Assembly: GCF_051020765.1 (NCBI RefSeq)
Contig: NC_134935.1
Location: 12,835,579-12,899,578 of the forward strand
Direction: 5' to 3'
Length of the DNA stretch: 64,000 bases
Origin: Lasioglossum baleicum
Lineage: Eukaryota > Arthropoda > Insecta > Hymenoptera > Halictidae
Below the pieces are notes generated by a model. That model did not search any database and was not told the origin of the DNA. It saw only the letters and a program-made list of their open reading frames with translations. Positions 25,556 through 37,450 of the stretch are shown piece by piece. Every line of letters starts with the position of its first letter. Position 1 is the first letter of the stretch. The position numbers and the translations under genes are program-made.

Positions 25556-26577
25556 CGATTTTACGCAGTGGACAGATTGAAAGTATTTGAAAATCATAAT
25601 TATCAAGTATGCCCATCATAATTTTACGAATTAGATTAAACAGGAATTTTTGCCACACGTATTCGGCCTCAGAGTGTTAATATATTGCAAGGAGATGAAC
25701 AAAATAATTTCGATGGATGACTTTATTATAGAATGTGAGCAGTGTTAATAGCGGAATAAATAAATCGATAATAGGACGAGCGACGCGAGAGCAATGAATT
25801 CTATTTTCCGCGTATAGGCAATCGTAATGACGTCATAACAGGGTGATTAGCATAATTACAGGAGGATACGAATCTACGGTAAAAGTATGTAATTAGTCCG
25901 GCCAAAACGATCGATCAAATAAACCGATACACATTTTCTATATGTACTACCTACTTACTGTATATAGATTTCATTACTCGAGAAACTAACAATCCCCAAT
26001 TAATTCCGATCCATAACTCCATGCATCCGCGTTAAGCGCCGGCCCGTAATAGGCAAGTGACAATATTAAAGCTAACAATTTTCCATTAGGTCGAACGTAT
26101 GAATGTTGTACAATCAAATAGATTCTATAGCATGTACCGCACAATACATTAACAATGCTAATAGAGGAGCCCTTCACAGTATGAATGCATTATTCAGTCA
26201 TTACCAGTGCGCCAATTTGACATACAGCTACGCGGCCCGTGTCATGTCTCATTCGTTCGGCCACCATATCATCCGCCTGGAATTACGCTCGTGTACATAT
26301 GCTGCCTGGATCATTTTTGCGGACTGTAATTTGATTGATGTTGCGTTATTAAAACGTACTTCAATTACGGCTATTCATGTTATAAAACGGCAGCTGGCTC
26401 TCACCGATCCGGGCTCACAACACTGTCGTCGTCCCATTCTACACGACTTCCGAGGCCCGATAAATTTACATCAATTAGCTTCCGCGCGATGAAATCATCC
26501 ATTAACCTGTCGCATGAAAACGAAAAATCGCCAATCGAAATCGCTGATTACGCCTCATTAAAATCGGACAAGCTTGT

Positions 26578-26600
26578 TTCGCATAAAACTGCAGTCCCCG
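26578..26600 (+). repeat. Dispersed repeat, core fragment
   Basis: TTCGCATAAAACTGCAGTCC; part of the core with one deletion. Confidence 0.4.
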
Positions 26601-26813
26601 ACTGGGGACATGTCATCGAAATGTTATACGTCGTTTACGAGAAACAGCTGAAATTTTACTCTTTCGTTAATGACTTCGATAAGACAGATGACATCGATGT
26701 TCTTGAAGTCTTTTAATCTTTGCAATTTTACAAATTGCACTCATTTTTGCAAGAAGTGACTTCATTAAGCCGAATATAATACTTTTATATTTTTTAAGTT
26801 TTTAATCTCAGCG

Positions 26814-26862
26814 CCCTTTCAAATTGCACCTACTCATTTTCGTCGTAAATGCATAATTATTA
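26814..26862 (+). repeat. Dispersed repeat, type A left half
   Basis: TTTCAAATTGCACCTACTCA then TTTTCGTCGTAAATGCATAA; the CCGCAGTCTA end has been lost. Confidence 0.55.
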
Positions 26863-28094
26863 GCATGGCCACAAAGTATTTTTACACTTCGGCATTATTT
26901 AAAAGAATACATACAGAAAGAAAATAGTTGGACACATAAAATAAATCACATGTACATTCTATTGATTTCACTTTACATTTACTTGTAAACATTAAAGCAT
27001 GCAAACAAACTTTATAGCCAACTTCATATTATCAAAAAGACGAATTTCTATGATGATAGCGGAATCATATTTGTACTCCACAAACAAACGTGCGATTAGT
27101 TGATGAAGGATAAAAAATGAATGAATAGTCAAATAAAATATGCCTAGCTGCGCGTGCGTATATAATAAATATATATTAAAGTTGAACGAACGCATTGCGC
27201 TCTCAGAGGATTACGTATTAATGGATCAGATTATTTGATTTCATAATTTGGACAGAATGAGAGCATATATGTACATACTTTAGTGTTTTAAGGAAATATG
27301 CTCGAAGAGAAGATAACCGGGAATAAAATGAGAGTCCGGTTCAAGAATGTGTTTGTAGAATTTTAAGGAGTTCACCGGCATTAAGAAGAATCGGGTCACC
27401 GGAGAAACCTGTTTCGTCCAAACGCCATAAACTCGGATTGGAATTTGGTCGCGTGTGCAGGTAACAGGTTGACTTCAGACCCCGCGGCCCGCTTGAATAA
27501 AACAGTTCTTTTTCGTGAGGACGAATGTGCATCAACGTCGGAATGCTTATACCTGCACGATTACATTGCCGCTGCGAGACAATTATTACTTCTGTTCCAA
27601 ATACCTACTACGTACTCGGATTATTTGAAACATAAATTCAGAAGAATATTCGTGCGGTGCATATAGAAAAACATTTGATCTTACTTCGTTTGTAAATATT
27701 TTTTAGTCATTCGAAAGAGATCGCATTACTGAAAAAGGTTTGCCCTCATTCTCCACAAAACGAGCCATCAACCGAAGTTTTCAGAAGCCCACAGAATTCA
27801 TTTAACTTTGCCATTCCCGTCCTGAAATTTCGTTGGTGCCAAAGGAAAGCAGGTGTTGTCTCCGAAAATAAATCGTATTTCGCGGTAAAAGTAAACGAAG
27901 CAGCAGCAGCAGCATTCGGTCGGCGGCTATCCAGTAAATTTTAATTGAAAGTATTTATTCTCGGAGAATAAATTTACGGCTAATTTGAGGTCGCCGCGGA
28001 TCCCTTAGTCGGAGTGTACAAGCAGCGAGATCTGAAAGCAATTAAGGCTCGGAGAGAAGTACGAGAAGAAGGACGACTAAAGAGTAGTGCATAA

Positions 28095-28405
28095 GTCGTG
28101 GAAAAGTTTCGGAAGAGGCTCGGCTCGGATGATGTAGACGGTAGGGGGCTGATTCCCTCGGAAGGCTCTCGCAAACGTTCGCGAACCACTGTTTCACCGG
28201 GACGATTTGCGAAGGCGAGAGGGGGGTCTGAGCGGTTTGGTAAATCAAGCGTGGGTAACGTACGTTCCGCAGGATATCGCGAATGTGTGGTTGTAGGGAG
28301 AATAGCATGGTCGTCGTTGGTTGGTTGTCGTCGTGTTGCCCGATGAAATTTACGTTCGACGATCCGGCGCGGCGAGCTTCGTCGAGGTTATCGATTATAC
28401 GAAAG
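28095..28405 (+). other. Weak candidate exon ending in a consensus donor
   Basis: A GC-rich block ends in CGAAAG|GTGAGT (GT at 28406). An ATG at 28307 opens 33 codons in phase 0 to the donor, with no recognised motif. A longer GC-rich leader precedes it. This could be the first exon of a long non-coding RNA or of an unseen gene, or a chance donor in a CpG-rich patch. Confidence 0.2.
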
Positions 28406-28618
28406 GTGAGTTAATTGTCACCGTTCCTTCTCTTCCTCATCGTTTCTCCGTTCGTACGCGGTTTTGTTCCACGGTAGCAACCTTTAATTGCGTTCTTGCC
28501 GCGATTTCGCGAAACGGGACGGCGGAATGAACCGTTTGAAACGTCGTGGGTGAACAGGAAGGGACTTTGAGCCAAAGAAACGAGTGCGATCGCATAAAAG
28601 GACTTGGGCTATATTGTT

Positions 28619-28664
28619 CCGAGACTGAAGGGAGACAGAAAGAGAAAGAGATAGAGAGAGAGAC
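28619..28664 (+). repeat. GA-rich low-complexity tract
   Basis: GAGA units with AAAG and ATAG interruptions. Confidence 0.85.
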
Positions 28665-29785
28665 AGGCTTTATCCGCGATCAACGTTTTCCTAGAGCAAC
28701 GACTTCACTGGTGTCTGAGCGCGGCAAGCCCACGCGGCGCGCTGGCTCGCTGTAAGAAACTGATGAACGTGGAAAGCAACGGTAATGACAATCAGGGAGA
28801 GCGGTAGTGCCATTATACGAGGGGCCTCCTCGCTCCTCAGACACGCAAGTGTCTCACGACCTTGTACGAACACCTTCCTTTAATCGTTTTTCATTTCCAC
28901 TTTTCTTATCATCCTGCATTCAAGCCACTGCGCCGCACCGCGCTCTGTTACAACACAGCAACCCTCATTCGAACGAATTACAGCTCTCCGCTCCGGTTAG
29001 ACCGCCATTCTACGCGACTTTAATAACTCATTGGGAGACGCCGGGGCTCTTTAAAGACGCGAGAGACGAGATACAGAGAGAAAGACTCACTCTCTTCCCC
29101 CGTTGAGTTATGAAGTTAGACAACCGGAGAGAGTTAGGCCGCTGCGCAAACACGCACGTCTATTTTGTCGTGTGTCTTCCACCCGATTAAAGACCACGGC
29201 TATTACCGAGGATGACGCCGCCGGCATTCGGGGAATCCATATCCACGTTAGCCAATCGCCGCTCGATCATCGGCCGATTAACTTTTTACCAGCGAGACGC
29301 GAATTAAATCTATCATTTTCTTTTCAACCCCGCGGCGCCTGCTGGAATTAGAAGGTATCGGAGATAGAAGATGTGCCTCTTGCTTCTGATTATGCTAATT
29401 GCACTGTCGATACTATTGTTGGATTGTAAATGCGTGAAATAAATAATGATTGTAAAGCTTTCATATATGCGATTAGAGCAAAAATATCGAGAAAAATTGT
29501 GACCGAGACAAAAAATCAATTCTAACCTTCGGATTGTGGGCGCTGGATTAATTTTGACCTAAATTTCAATTTTCTAGAAGCCAGTCTAAATTATTGCTCA
29601 CATTGAATTCAATAAGAAGAGAGTTTAGAAACGCATAAAAGGAAATTGATAGGCTAGGATTTGAATCTCTCCATGAAGACTTCGAATCTTCATGCAAAAT
29701 AAAAACATTCTGCGTAAATTGCGCAAAATTGCAGACAGAATATATTGAAAATAACACACCGGTTCTGCTGAATTCTCCGATTCCA

Positions 29786-29835
29786 AATTGTACCCACTCA
29801 TTTCATCCAAAACACATAAAATCGACACTCTAGCC
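29786..29835 (+). repeat. Dispersed repeat, type A, diverged
   Basis: CCAAATTGTACCCACTCATT, then AACACATAAAATCGACACTC; the same order of blocks as 26814 and 56826. Confidence 0.45.
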
Positions 29836-30904
29836 ACGAGCGTTCGCATCCGAGAGGCCCAAAGAAATCACCGATCGCGTTCTACGCTAAAATCCCATAA
29901 AAATTCAATAATGTACCGAGCCCGCCGAAGAATTCCGTGAAATCGTGTTACCGCAAGGGGCAGCAAATTTCAAGCGGTTTAAACGACCATACACAGACGC
30001 CTCATTACCGCCCATGAAGTAAAGAGAAATCGAAACGTGGCATTTGAGATTTTTCCGAAACTGGCGCCCATAAGAACTGATCCTCTTCGGCCCCGTCGGA
30101 GGTCTATTGAAAAACGACCGGCCACGGGATCCGTGCGTAGCCTCATTGCTGCAAATTCCCGTCATTTGAGCGGAACAGCCGATAACGCACAGTTGCGAAG
30201 GGTAGCAATCCTCTCGCGGGTAGATAGCACGACCGTAGCGCAGCAACATCGTTCTATCGATTCGGAAGCACCCTGTCAGAAGCACACATGGTGCTTCTAC
30301 ATGGTAGACATCGGAAAGATAGGCTGCTGACAAGACGGTCTTATTCGATCATACCGTGTAGAACATTCTGTGTATGGGATCAAAGTCCATATGCAGTTCC
30401 CTCGGAAATGAGAACAGCAGCGATGGCAGTGGTTCGACCCTTTCGACGGCCTACGACGGCTATATGTAATATCACAAATATCTATAAAATTATTTTATTA
30501 TTTAATGTCACTTGCGTTAATAAATTTTGTACGTGTTGCTTGTGATCGGGTCGAAAGCAAGAAAATCGCGCGAATACAGCACCGGCGAACTGGCGTGGGC
30601 CAGTATTTATGCAAATAAAGCATTCTCGGCGGGCGTTGGGCGAGCTTGCGGATCGCGATGCCGCTCCCCGGCTTGCGACAAGATCTTTTATCGTGATTAA
30701 GCACACGAGTCGCGACACGTCACCTCCGCTGTACGGTCGCGATAAGAGGCCGAGCGGTTCCTCGAGAGACAGCAAAACCAGAAACGTCACGGCACGGCAT
30801 ACAACTTGAGTAGGACAACGAAAGAGAGCTGCGAGCAAGGTGGATGCGAAAGGAAGGGGCGGCTGAGAGCCAACAACGTAGGGTCACTATCAATCTCTCC
30901 ACGA

Positions 30905-31060
30905 CATTCTCTTGGAGGACGCGTGAGGGATCGAGGTGAGAGAGTAAGAGAGAACGATATAGAAGAGACCTAGTGAGAGAGGGAGGGAGAGAGAGAGAGA
31001 GAGAAATAGAAGGGGAGGGGGAAGGAAAACAGGAGAGGCAAGACAAAGAGAGAGTGGGGT
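30905..31060 (+). repeat. GA-rich tract with pure (GA)n core
   Basis: The core lies at about 30984-31004, within a wider purine-rich block. Confidence 0.9.
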
Positions 31061-31192
31061 AGGGGACGATCCCGGCGTAATACGACCAAAGTTTAATTAC
31101 CACATTACTTTGGTACGCTTTATCCATCTCATCCCGGGCGTTCATCCTTCTTCCGTTGAATCCATCAGCAGTCAAGATGCTTGATTACGAAA

Positions 31193-31240
31193 CAGAGAGA
31201 GAGACAGAGAGAAAGAGAGAGAGAGAGCGAGAGAGAGAGA
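31193..31240 (+). repeat. Microsatellite (GA)n
   Basis: GA units with GAAA, GACA and GCGA interruptions. Confidence 0.93.
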
Positions 31241-31735
31241 CATGGTGAGAGGGGTGGGGGGATCGGAGGGCGTCGAAGCAAATAGCCTCTTCTCGAAATT
31301 CTATACACTATTTTCCTTGAAGTTCATCCTCGAGGCTCAATCACCCCACTACCTTGACGGGTTCGTGATCGCGGGCCTCTACGTGCACGCCAAGGTAACC
31401 GCTTCTTTTCTCTGTCCTTATCGTTTGCCACCGTTCTATCTAATGGCCGCGCAGCGCAGTCCACCTTTATTTCGTTCCAGCCAATCCCCTCCTAAGTGTT
31501 TCTCCTTCTAACAGTATCCGTGAACACGTAACATCTATAGATGGTAGTGGGCAGCCACTTAGAGGCGCGGAGCGTAACCACGCATAAACCAGTTTCCTGG
31601 TTATCCGACTCCCCGCATTTTCCTGGTCGACGCACCGCGCGTCGAACCCGTACGGAACGTACCATTAACGGAGGCTCCGCACGATTCCGCTGCGATTGGT
31701 GATCACCGGCAGCCAGGATAGAGAAAACCGGTGGT

Positions 31736-31850
31736 GGTGTGCCGATGTGCCGATGCCGATGTGCCGATCCCCGATGGCCGATACTTCAGAGAGAGAGAGA
31801 GAGAGAGAAAGAGCACCGATGCCGATGCTGATCCTGATGCCGAGACGACG
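31736..31850 (+). repeat. CCGATG minisatellite interrupted by (GA)n
   Basis: Repeats of GTGCCGATG and GATGCCGATG flank a pure GA run at 31787-31808. Confidence 0.85.
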
Positions 31851-31997
31851 CCGCCACCGTTGCTGCTGCTGCTTGCCGCCAAGGCTGAAAAGATGCTCTC
31901 TTAAAAGGCCCCCGGTGGATCGTTTTAAACGCGACGACTGCCAGACCTCGTCTACGTCATGACAACGAGCATCGAATAATTACGTAACGAGCTATGT

Positions 31998-32106
31998 GCT
32001 TTCTTCTTCTTCTCCTTCTTCCTCCTCTTCTCCGTCGTCGTCGGCGTCTGTGTCTTCTTCTGATGCTCCTGCGTCTATTTCTTTCTTCTTCTTCTTCTTC
32101 GTCTGG
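31998..32106 (+). repeat. Trinucleotide TTC/CGT-rich tract
   Basis: TTCTTCTTC and TCGTCGTCG runs. On the minus strand this reads as Lys- and Asp/Glu-rich protein, open to 32414, but no homology is recognised and the frame is explained by the triplet repeat. Confidence 0.85.
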
Positions 32107-33060
32107 TAGACATTGCTAGTAGGGACTGCGATTGCAAGACGCTCCTGGGAAGACGAAGACGTTAACGGATTGATTGGTATGCGTCCGATACAACGCCGCG
32201 GCAGACTGGCTAGCTTATTTTGTGTACCTAAAGACAACTTGATTAACCTAGTCCAGGTGCAAACAACACCGGAAAACGGCTTTCGGATTCGATGATCCTG
32301 GGACTTGGTGTCAAGAGATTTCGCGAGATTGCTGAAACTTGCATGTTTGGAGCTGGTAATGTGTTTATTGGCTATTACGTAAATAGCGTCATCTACATCA
32401 CTAATGTAAATCAATATAAAATTAGTCTAAAAACACCCCAAAGACCAAAACAAGAGACAGCAACGTTAAAAACAGAAGATGAATAGTAATCACACTTACC
32501 CAGAACAAGAAATTAGTATCTCGAAGATAAATATTATCTTTAATACGAATGTAAATCCAGATCGTACAACTCACTCGGTTTCGCCGTAAAAGCGTCTAAT
32601 AAATCAGGTCCGCGGAATTTATGTATTCTCGGAATCGTCGAATGTGCAGTAAATTAAACGCGGCAATAATCCCGAGCTATTACTTAAGCTGATACTATTT
32701 TGATTTGTAACTTAATAAAACAGGTAATTGGTGGCATCAATCAAAGAATAATTACAGGCTCTAAAAAGGAATGATGTAAAAAATCTAAATATGCATGAAC
32801 ATTCTGGTTGGTTTAATGCACTATAGCGAGTACGCTCAGAGATGGGTGTCGTGCTGATAAATTAGGAGAGCTCCCTCGATCGTAAAAGACTGTCGACGCG
32901 AAACAATTAGGCCTGAGAGAGAACTGTTAATGGAGAATATGAGTTTGAGGAGAGATCGGCGAGAAGTCACGAGAGCGAGTTCGGCTTCTTAGTATCGTAG
33001 ACGGAACTGAGTGATAACCTTTGGCAATTTAGTACCAGCAGTCGAAGGAGAGGCTTTCTC
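32107..33060. other. No gene recognised
   Basis: Low-GC DNA following the triplet-repeat tract. Nothing beyond unsupported frames. Confidence 0.55.
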
Positions 33061-33570
33061 TTGCCCTTTCACGCGATAAACTGGTACAAATTAAATCAGC
33101 ATGAGAGGATTTTCTTTGGGACGCAAACAACGTTCATAAATTTCAATGGATCAAAGGGGGCGAGTGTACATCACGGGCCGGAGAAGGCATTCGAGCACAC
33201 TCTTATAATCGTCTGCATAACTTTCAGAATCCGTTTGACCGAGAACCAGTATCGAGAACAGCCTTACGCCGTTATGCGATAAGTCGCGTGCCCATTAAAC
33301 GTTCGCACCAGTGATTCGTACGTTTCGTTTGTTGTGTGCTGCGCCTGTACGAGAATCACGGTTACGGGCAAACTGATCCCAAGCAATAAATTAAAAGATC
33401 TCGTTGAATTACGAAGCCACCGCTGTCGGAAATTAATTTTCCTGGTTCTAACGTCTTCTAGAATGGCTCGAGCGGCTTTGAATACGTCGCCCACTAGTCG
33501 ACTGTGGATATTATGGTTTCGTACGAAAACTGAATACGGAAAGTATAAAACTGTTAAAAAAGAATTGGGA
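33061..33570. other. No gene recognised
   Basis: Frames on both strands overlap here (33264-33612), but neither shows a domain, signal peptide or plausible splice context. Treated as non-coding. Confidence 0.5.
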
Positions 33571-33772
33571 GGAGAAATCAATTTTTATCGAACTCTAGTT
33601 TCTTGCAATTGACACAGAAAATTGCTACCCGCAGTTTATTCGTGAGGATGTTTGTATTATCTTCAACTTTGAATTACAGTATTAAGAGGAAAAATAAATT
33701 TCTATGAAACTCTCGTTTCTAGCAATTGGCACAAAAAATTTCTATTCTCCATAAAGACCCGCAGTTTGCACA
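33571..33772 (+). repeat. Tandem pair of type B dispersed repeats
   Basis: Two diverged copies offset by about 115 bp (33571-33640 and 33684-33772). Both run from GAGGA.AAAT.AATTT through CTCTAGTTTC/CTCTCGTTTC and GCAATTG to ACCCGCAGTTT. The second keeps the CATAAAGACC core. The duplication includes about 30 bases upstream of the family's usual start. Confidence 0.6.
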
Positions 33773-34011
33773 TGGGTATCCGGGTGATTAGCTAATTCAG
33801 GTAAACAGTCTACTTATATTGCATTTTTATAATTATTTTGTAATAATAGTGGTATCAGCAAGAAAATCAAGCTGAACTGTTTTTTAATGGTTCTGATTGC
33901 AATTTACCCATCAATAGTGGCTTGAATTTGTTCAAATTGATGTAAATTGTCAATTGATTTACAAATACACTTTATTTACGATTTACAAATTAATGTATAT
34001 GCAGCTTCTGT

Positions 34012-34040
34012 TATAGTAGATGCAGACAATTTCTACGCGA
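34012..34040 (+). repeat. Dispersed repeat, type B left half only
   Basis: TAGATGCAGACAATTTCTAC; the core on the right is absent. Confidence 0.4.
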
Positions 34041-34294
34041 AATGTTTGATCATTAAGTATACTACGACGAGAAGATCGATGACAAGATCGAAGCAAATAG
34101 AGTTGTTCAGAACATGATCCCATAATGCAATTCCTGTGTTCATTTTCGCTCAAATTTGTAGCAACTTCTACACCGTTCTGTATTAATAAACACCGTCCAG
34201 GTCACTCGACGATAACATTAATGGAACAAAATAATAAATTGACGAAAGAACCGTAAGGTATCTGAAAGATATTTCGGTCATATCCGCAAGCCAT

Positions 34295-34325
34295 GTAGGC
34301 GTTCGTATACTTTTGGACGGTACTG
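34295..34325 (-). mobile_element. Solo Tc1-like terminus
   Basis: On the minus strand the sequence after TA reads CAGTACCGTCCAAAAGTATA followed by CGAACGCC. This matches the general CAGT..AAAAGTAT.CGAACGCC pattern of the end at 12737. No opposite end was found to the left. Confidence 0.5.
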
Positions 34326-34604
34326 TAATTCGAACGCGTCGGTGGTAATGGTAATAGGATCACTGGCACCGTTCAGTAAGTCGTTTAAAAATGGGCGCGA
34401 CTTGAATAATCCCGTTACCGAGCCAGGCAAATGAAAAATCCGCCGCATTCTATTGTAAAAACCGAATCGTCGATAGATGAAACTGTTCACAGCGGAGGTT
34501 AAAAGAATACTAAACTTACAGACCTCGGGAAATAGATTAATTGGAAGTGATTGAAGAAGTTAGCGTTCCGAGTTTAAGTGCCTTTATTGATCGCCTTGGT
34601 AATT

Positions 34605-35020
34605 GAGTTTGACGAAATTCTTCAGATGTCGTTAAACAACGACCTTTAAATTGTTTGCAGGATATATAACGTTGCTCTTACAATTGAAACTCCTCGGTTT
34701 TAATGACTCGGCAATTAATCGGTCAATGATTCACTGAATGCTAGACTGAAAATTGCGATGAAGATTTTACTCGTTCTCTTTTTTCGTAGTAATGAGATTT
34801 GGGGAGAGGTTCAATCGTGCTCGCGTAATTAGAACAATTTTTTGACAATCATCATACTATTTAAATTAACTTCCCAATTTATAGGGAAGTTATTGTAATG
34901 ACCCTGAAAATCGAAAATCGATTTTTTTTCTTATAATTTTCAGAGGTGGACAATTTATTATTTTATATTTGGTAAAAAAAAGTTTTGGCAATTGAGTTTG
35001 ACGAAATTATTTGGATATAA
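34605..35020 (+). repeat. Diverged direct repeat, offset about 388 bp
   Basis: AATTGAGTTTGACGAAATT occurs at 34602-34620 and again near 34990-35008. Each is followed by a related stretch ending GAT.T..TTAAA. Other parts of the two segments are too diverged to align by eye. Confidence 0.5.
34867..34892. repeat. Perfect 9-bp hairpin
   Basis: TAACTTCCC and GGGAAGTTA pair around an 8-base AT loop. The surrounding sequence is AT-rich intergenic or intronic DNA. Confidence 0.7.
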
Positions 35021-35329
35021 TTAAAAATTGTTTCAAGATAATATGAACGCTCTACAATTCGATCGAAATTTCTCGTTAATAAATGGACGTCGTAGATTGA
35101 AAATGCAATATAAATTGCATGTAATATATATGTAAAATATAAATGTAAAGTATAAATTTTCTCGTGGTAACGAGATAGATTCTTCTCCGAGGGGGCAAGA
35201 AGTTTGTATTTATTGACGAAAGAGAGAACTTTTGTCGGGCTATACATAGGTTTCGATTAGCTGGAACGGAAGACGCAAGCGCCGCTATTTCCATTCGAAA
35301 TTACCGTCGCAAGTTCAGTTCAATTTGCG

Positions 35330-35462
35330 TAAGGTAATACGATTTACATTGGCTGTTAGTGTCGGTTTTGTGGCCAGTAAAGCGAGTCAATAGTAGTAGT
35401 ACATCTGTAGTATTCAACTGTCATTATACGATGCCTTATTTACGCTGTCCTCGTTGGATTAG
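35330..35462 (+). other. Weak candidate 5' exon ending in a consensus donor
   Basis: The stretch ends in TTAG|GTGAGT (GT at 35463). An ATG at 35431 opens ten codons plus two bases to the donor. An initiator-like TTCAGTT lies just upstream (about 35314). The sequence is otherwise unremarkable. It is offered only because the donor is strong and the downstream sequence becomes AT-rich. Confidence 0.15.
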
Positions 35463-36878
35463 GTGAGTACGAACACTATAATCTTCTAAACGAGAATAAA
35501 TTTTACGGAAAAACCGTGTATCGTTTTAATTCAAACCATTTCCCCATTTCTTGCAATGGTACTTACATTCGTATCATATCACGTACATCTAATTTACTTA
35601 ATTATCACTGATAAAACACTTGCGAAACAGATTGCGCTAATTATGCGCCGGGTCTAATCCGCATACGGGACCTTAACGATTATTTAAAATCATCTGATAT
35701 TATCAGTTGCCATGCGATAAAGTACCACAGATTATATCTTAAGCAACCGCAGTGCACCGACCACTGCAACGCAACATCACCTAATAAAACTAATTGCGTT
35801 AATTGCACATTAATTGAGTTGTTAACCGCAGTTCGTATATATTTTTCGTTTCTCGCGACATTCAAAGCGCAGTAAAATGTCACTAGGTTACCACGGGGCT
35901 TATCTATAATGCGCGCGGTTATTACCGGTCTCCTGAAATTAATGCATTCACGGTCTTCCCACGAATCTCAATAATGTAATAAATTTAATAAAGCACGTTA
36001 GCGGGAGCACAATAAAATTCCTGGCACGGTAAACAACTTCCTGGCCAATTACCACCAAATGAACTTCTCGGGAAGTAAATTCGAAGAAACTTCCCAGATT
36101 CGTGGTTTCACGGGCAAATTTTGCAAAATGGAACTTTTGGAGAAAGTTATATCATATATGTATTATAGTACCGTGTCGCACTCGTGATAAATATTTTAAT
36201 TTCATGCAGCTGAATAATCCAACTAAAAAATAATTGGGCACGGGTTACAAAAATTGTTGACGATTTCCACGGATTCCAGTGATACTCGAGCGAGTGGAGA
36301 ATTCGGGTTCACGAGGTCACGCGGAATCGGTTCGCAGCGGAGTGGAAAGACTGTAGTCTTACTTTCCGTAAAGGACACTCGTTTTCGCTGATTGCGACTC
36401 ATCCGAGCGAGACGCGGGGGGTGTAACCGATGGGTTTGCGTCGATGGTGGTGGTGTAATAGGATCGTGTTTGCATCCGAGGGTAAGCAATCGGCGCTGGT
36501 GCGCGCCCGTGAGTTTATTAGAAACGAGTCCGTAAGACACGCATCAGCAGATCAAACGACACGTCTAGGGGGCCATTGGGTCGATCGGTACTCAAGGGCG
36601 AACGAATAGCGGCCGCTCGTAAATCGACGAAGACTACCACGACGACAAAACGGTCGTTTCCTTGCGAAATTCCGCGGCAGAAGATTGCCGATTGCGATTG
36701 AACCCGATGAGACATCCAGGCACCGTTATTCCGGCATGGTGACGCGATGGTATGGGCACCTGGTACGAGCGTGTGCTTACGTCTCTCTTCCTCTCTTTCT
36801 CCTTCTCTTTTGCTTGCCCGGTGTGTGCCCGGGCCCGTTTCGCCTCCTCGCTCCTTCTACGTCGAACAGAGCTCTAAC
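35463..36878. other. No gene recognised
   Basis: AT-rich, becoming GC-rich after 36240. The minus-strand frame at 36223-36540 has no recognisable feature. Confidence 0.55.
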
Positions 36879-36980
36879 CACCGCGTGAATCGACCGAGTT
36901 TACGTTCAGAGGAACACCACCGCCCGGTTAGGTCACACTGTTCACACATGTACGAAATTTTTCTCTCTTTCGGACCCTGC
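36879..36980 (+). repeat. Local duplication, copy 1
   Basis: Matches 37349-37450 at an offset of 470 with scattered substitutions (CACCGCGTGAATCGAC, GGTTAGGTCACACTGTTCAC in both). Confidence 0.85.
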
Positions 36981-37138
36981 GTCCGCTTACTCTTACTCTC
37001 CTCCCGTTCCTGCTCAAGGAAATTTGATAGACGTTTAGTAAGAAGATGCTTTAGTAAAAATTTTCACTTCGTCCAGTAATGGCTTCAATGAATGAGAAAC
37101 AGAGTGCTACTACATTCAACTTCAATCAATCACTAGTA

Positions 37139-37260
37139 TACAGGGTGGCTTTACGTCACTATTATTTTTTAATGACTTCGATATTACGAGTTTGTTTGTA
37201 GGACGCGTGAAGGTCATGTGATGGTCAACCTTGTTTTTAAATAGAACCATTTTTTAACGA
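37139..37260 (+). mobile_element. Possible mariner-type terminus splitting a duplicated segment
   Basis: TA followed by CAGGGTGGCTTTACGTC resembles a CAGGGTG-class terminus. It lies between two copies of a roughly 100-bp duplication (36879-36980 and 37349-37450). No clear inverted partner was found. Confidence 0.3.
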
Positions 37261-37348
37261 ATCAGAAACGACATACAGTTTAATTAATTGTTTAATTTTG
37301 AATGATTGTTGGTGATTTCTACGGGTTCTAGTGATCCAGAGCACTAGG

Positions 37349-37450
37349 CACCGCGTGAATCGACAGAGTTTACGTTCGAGGGACACCATCGCCTGGTTAG
37401 GTCACACTGTTCACACATGTACTAAATTTCTCTCTTTTTAGGATCCCGCT
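37349..37450 (+). repeat. Local duplication, copy 2
   Basis: Partner of 36879-36980. Just upstream (about 37304-37335) it carries TTTCTACGGGTTCTAGTGAT, related to TTTCCACGGATTCCAGTGAT near 36264-36283, so the duplicated unit may be larger and rearranged. Confidence 0.85.

Larger units (their letters stand above)
24886..28094. other. No gene recognised
   Basis: Ordinary mixed-composition DNA with dispersed-repeat fragments. The 129-codon frame at 26103-26492 shows no domain, signal peptide or consistent splice signals. Confidence 0.55.
28410..30900. other. No gene recognised
   Basis: Several overlapping frames on both strands (28546-29106, 29905-30838) in GC-rich DNA, none recognisable. Confidence 0.55.

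Noticed and set aside
31992..32414. 140-codon minus-strand frame with Lys run and acidic tail
   Set aside because: The striking part is fully explained by TTC and CGT triplet repeats, the rest has no recognisable domain, and no splice or promoter context supports it.
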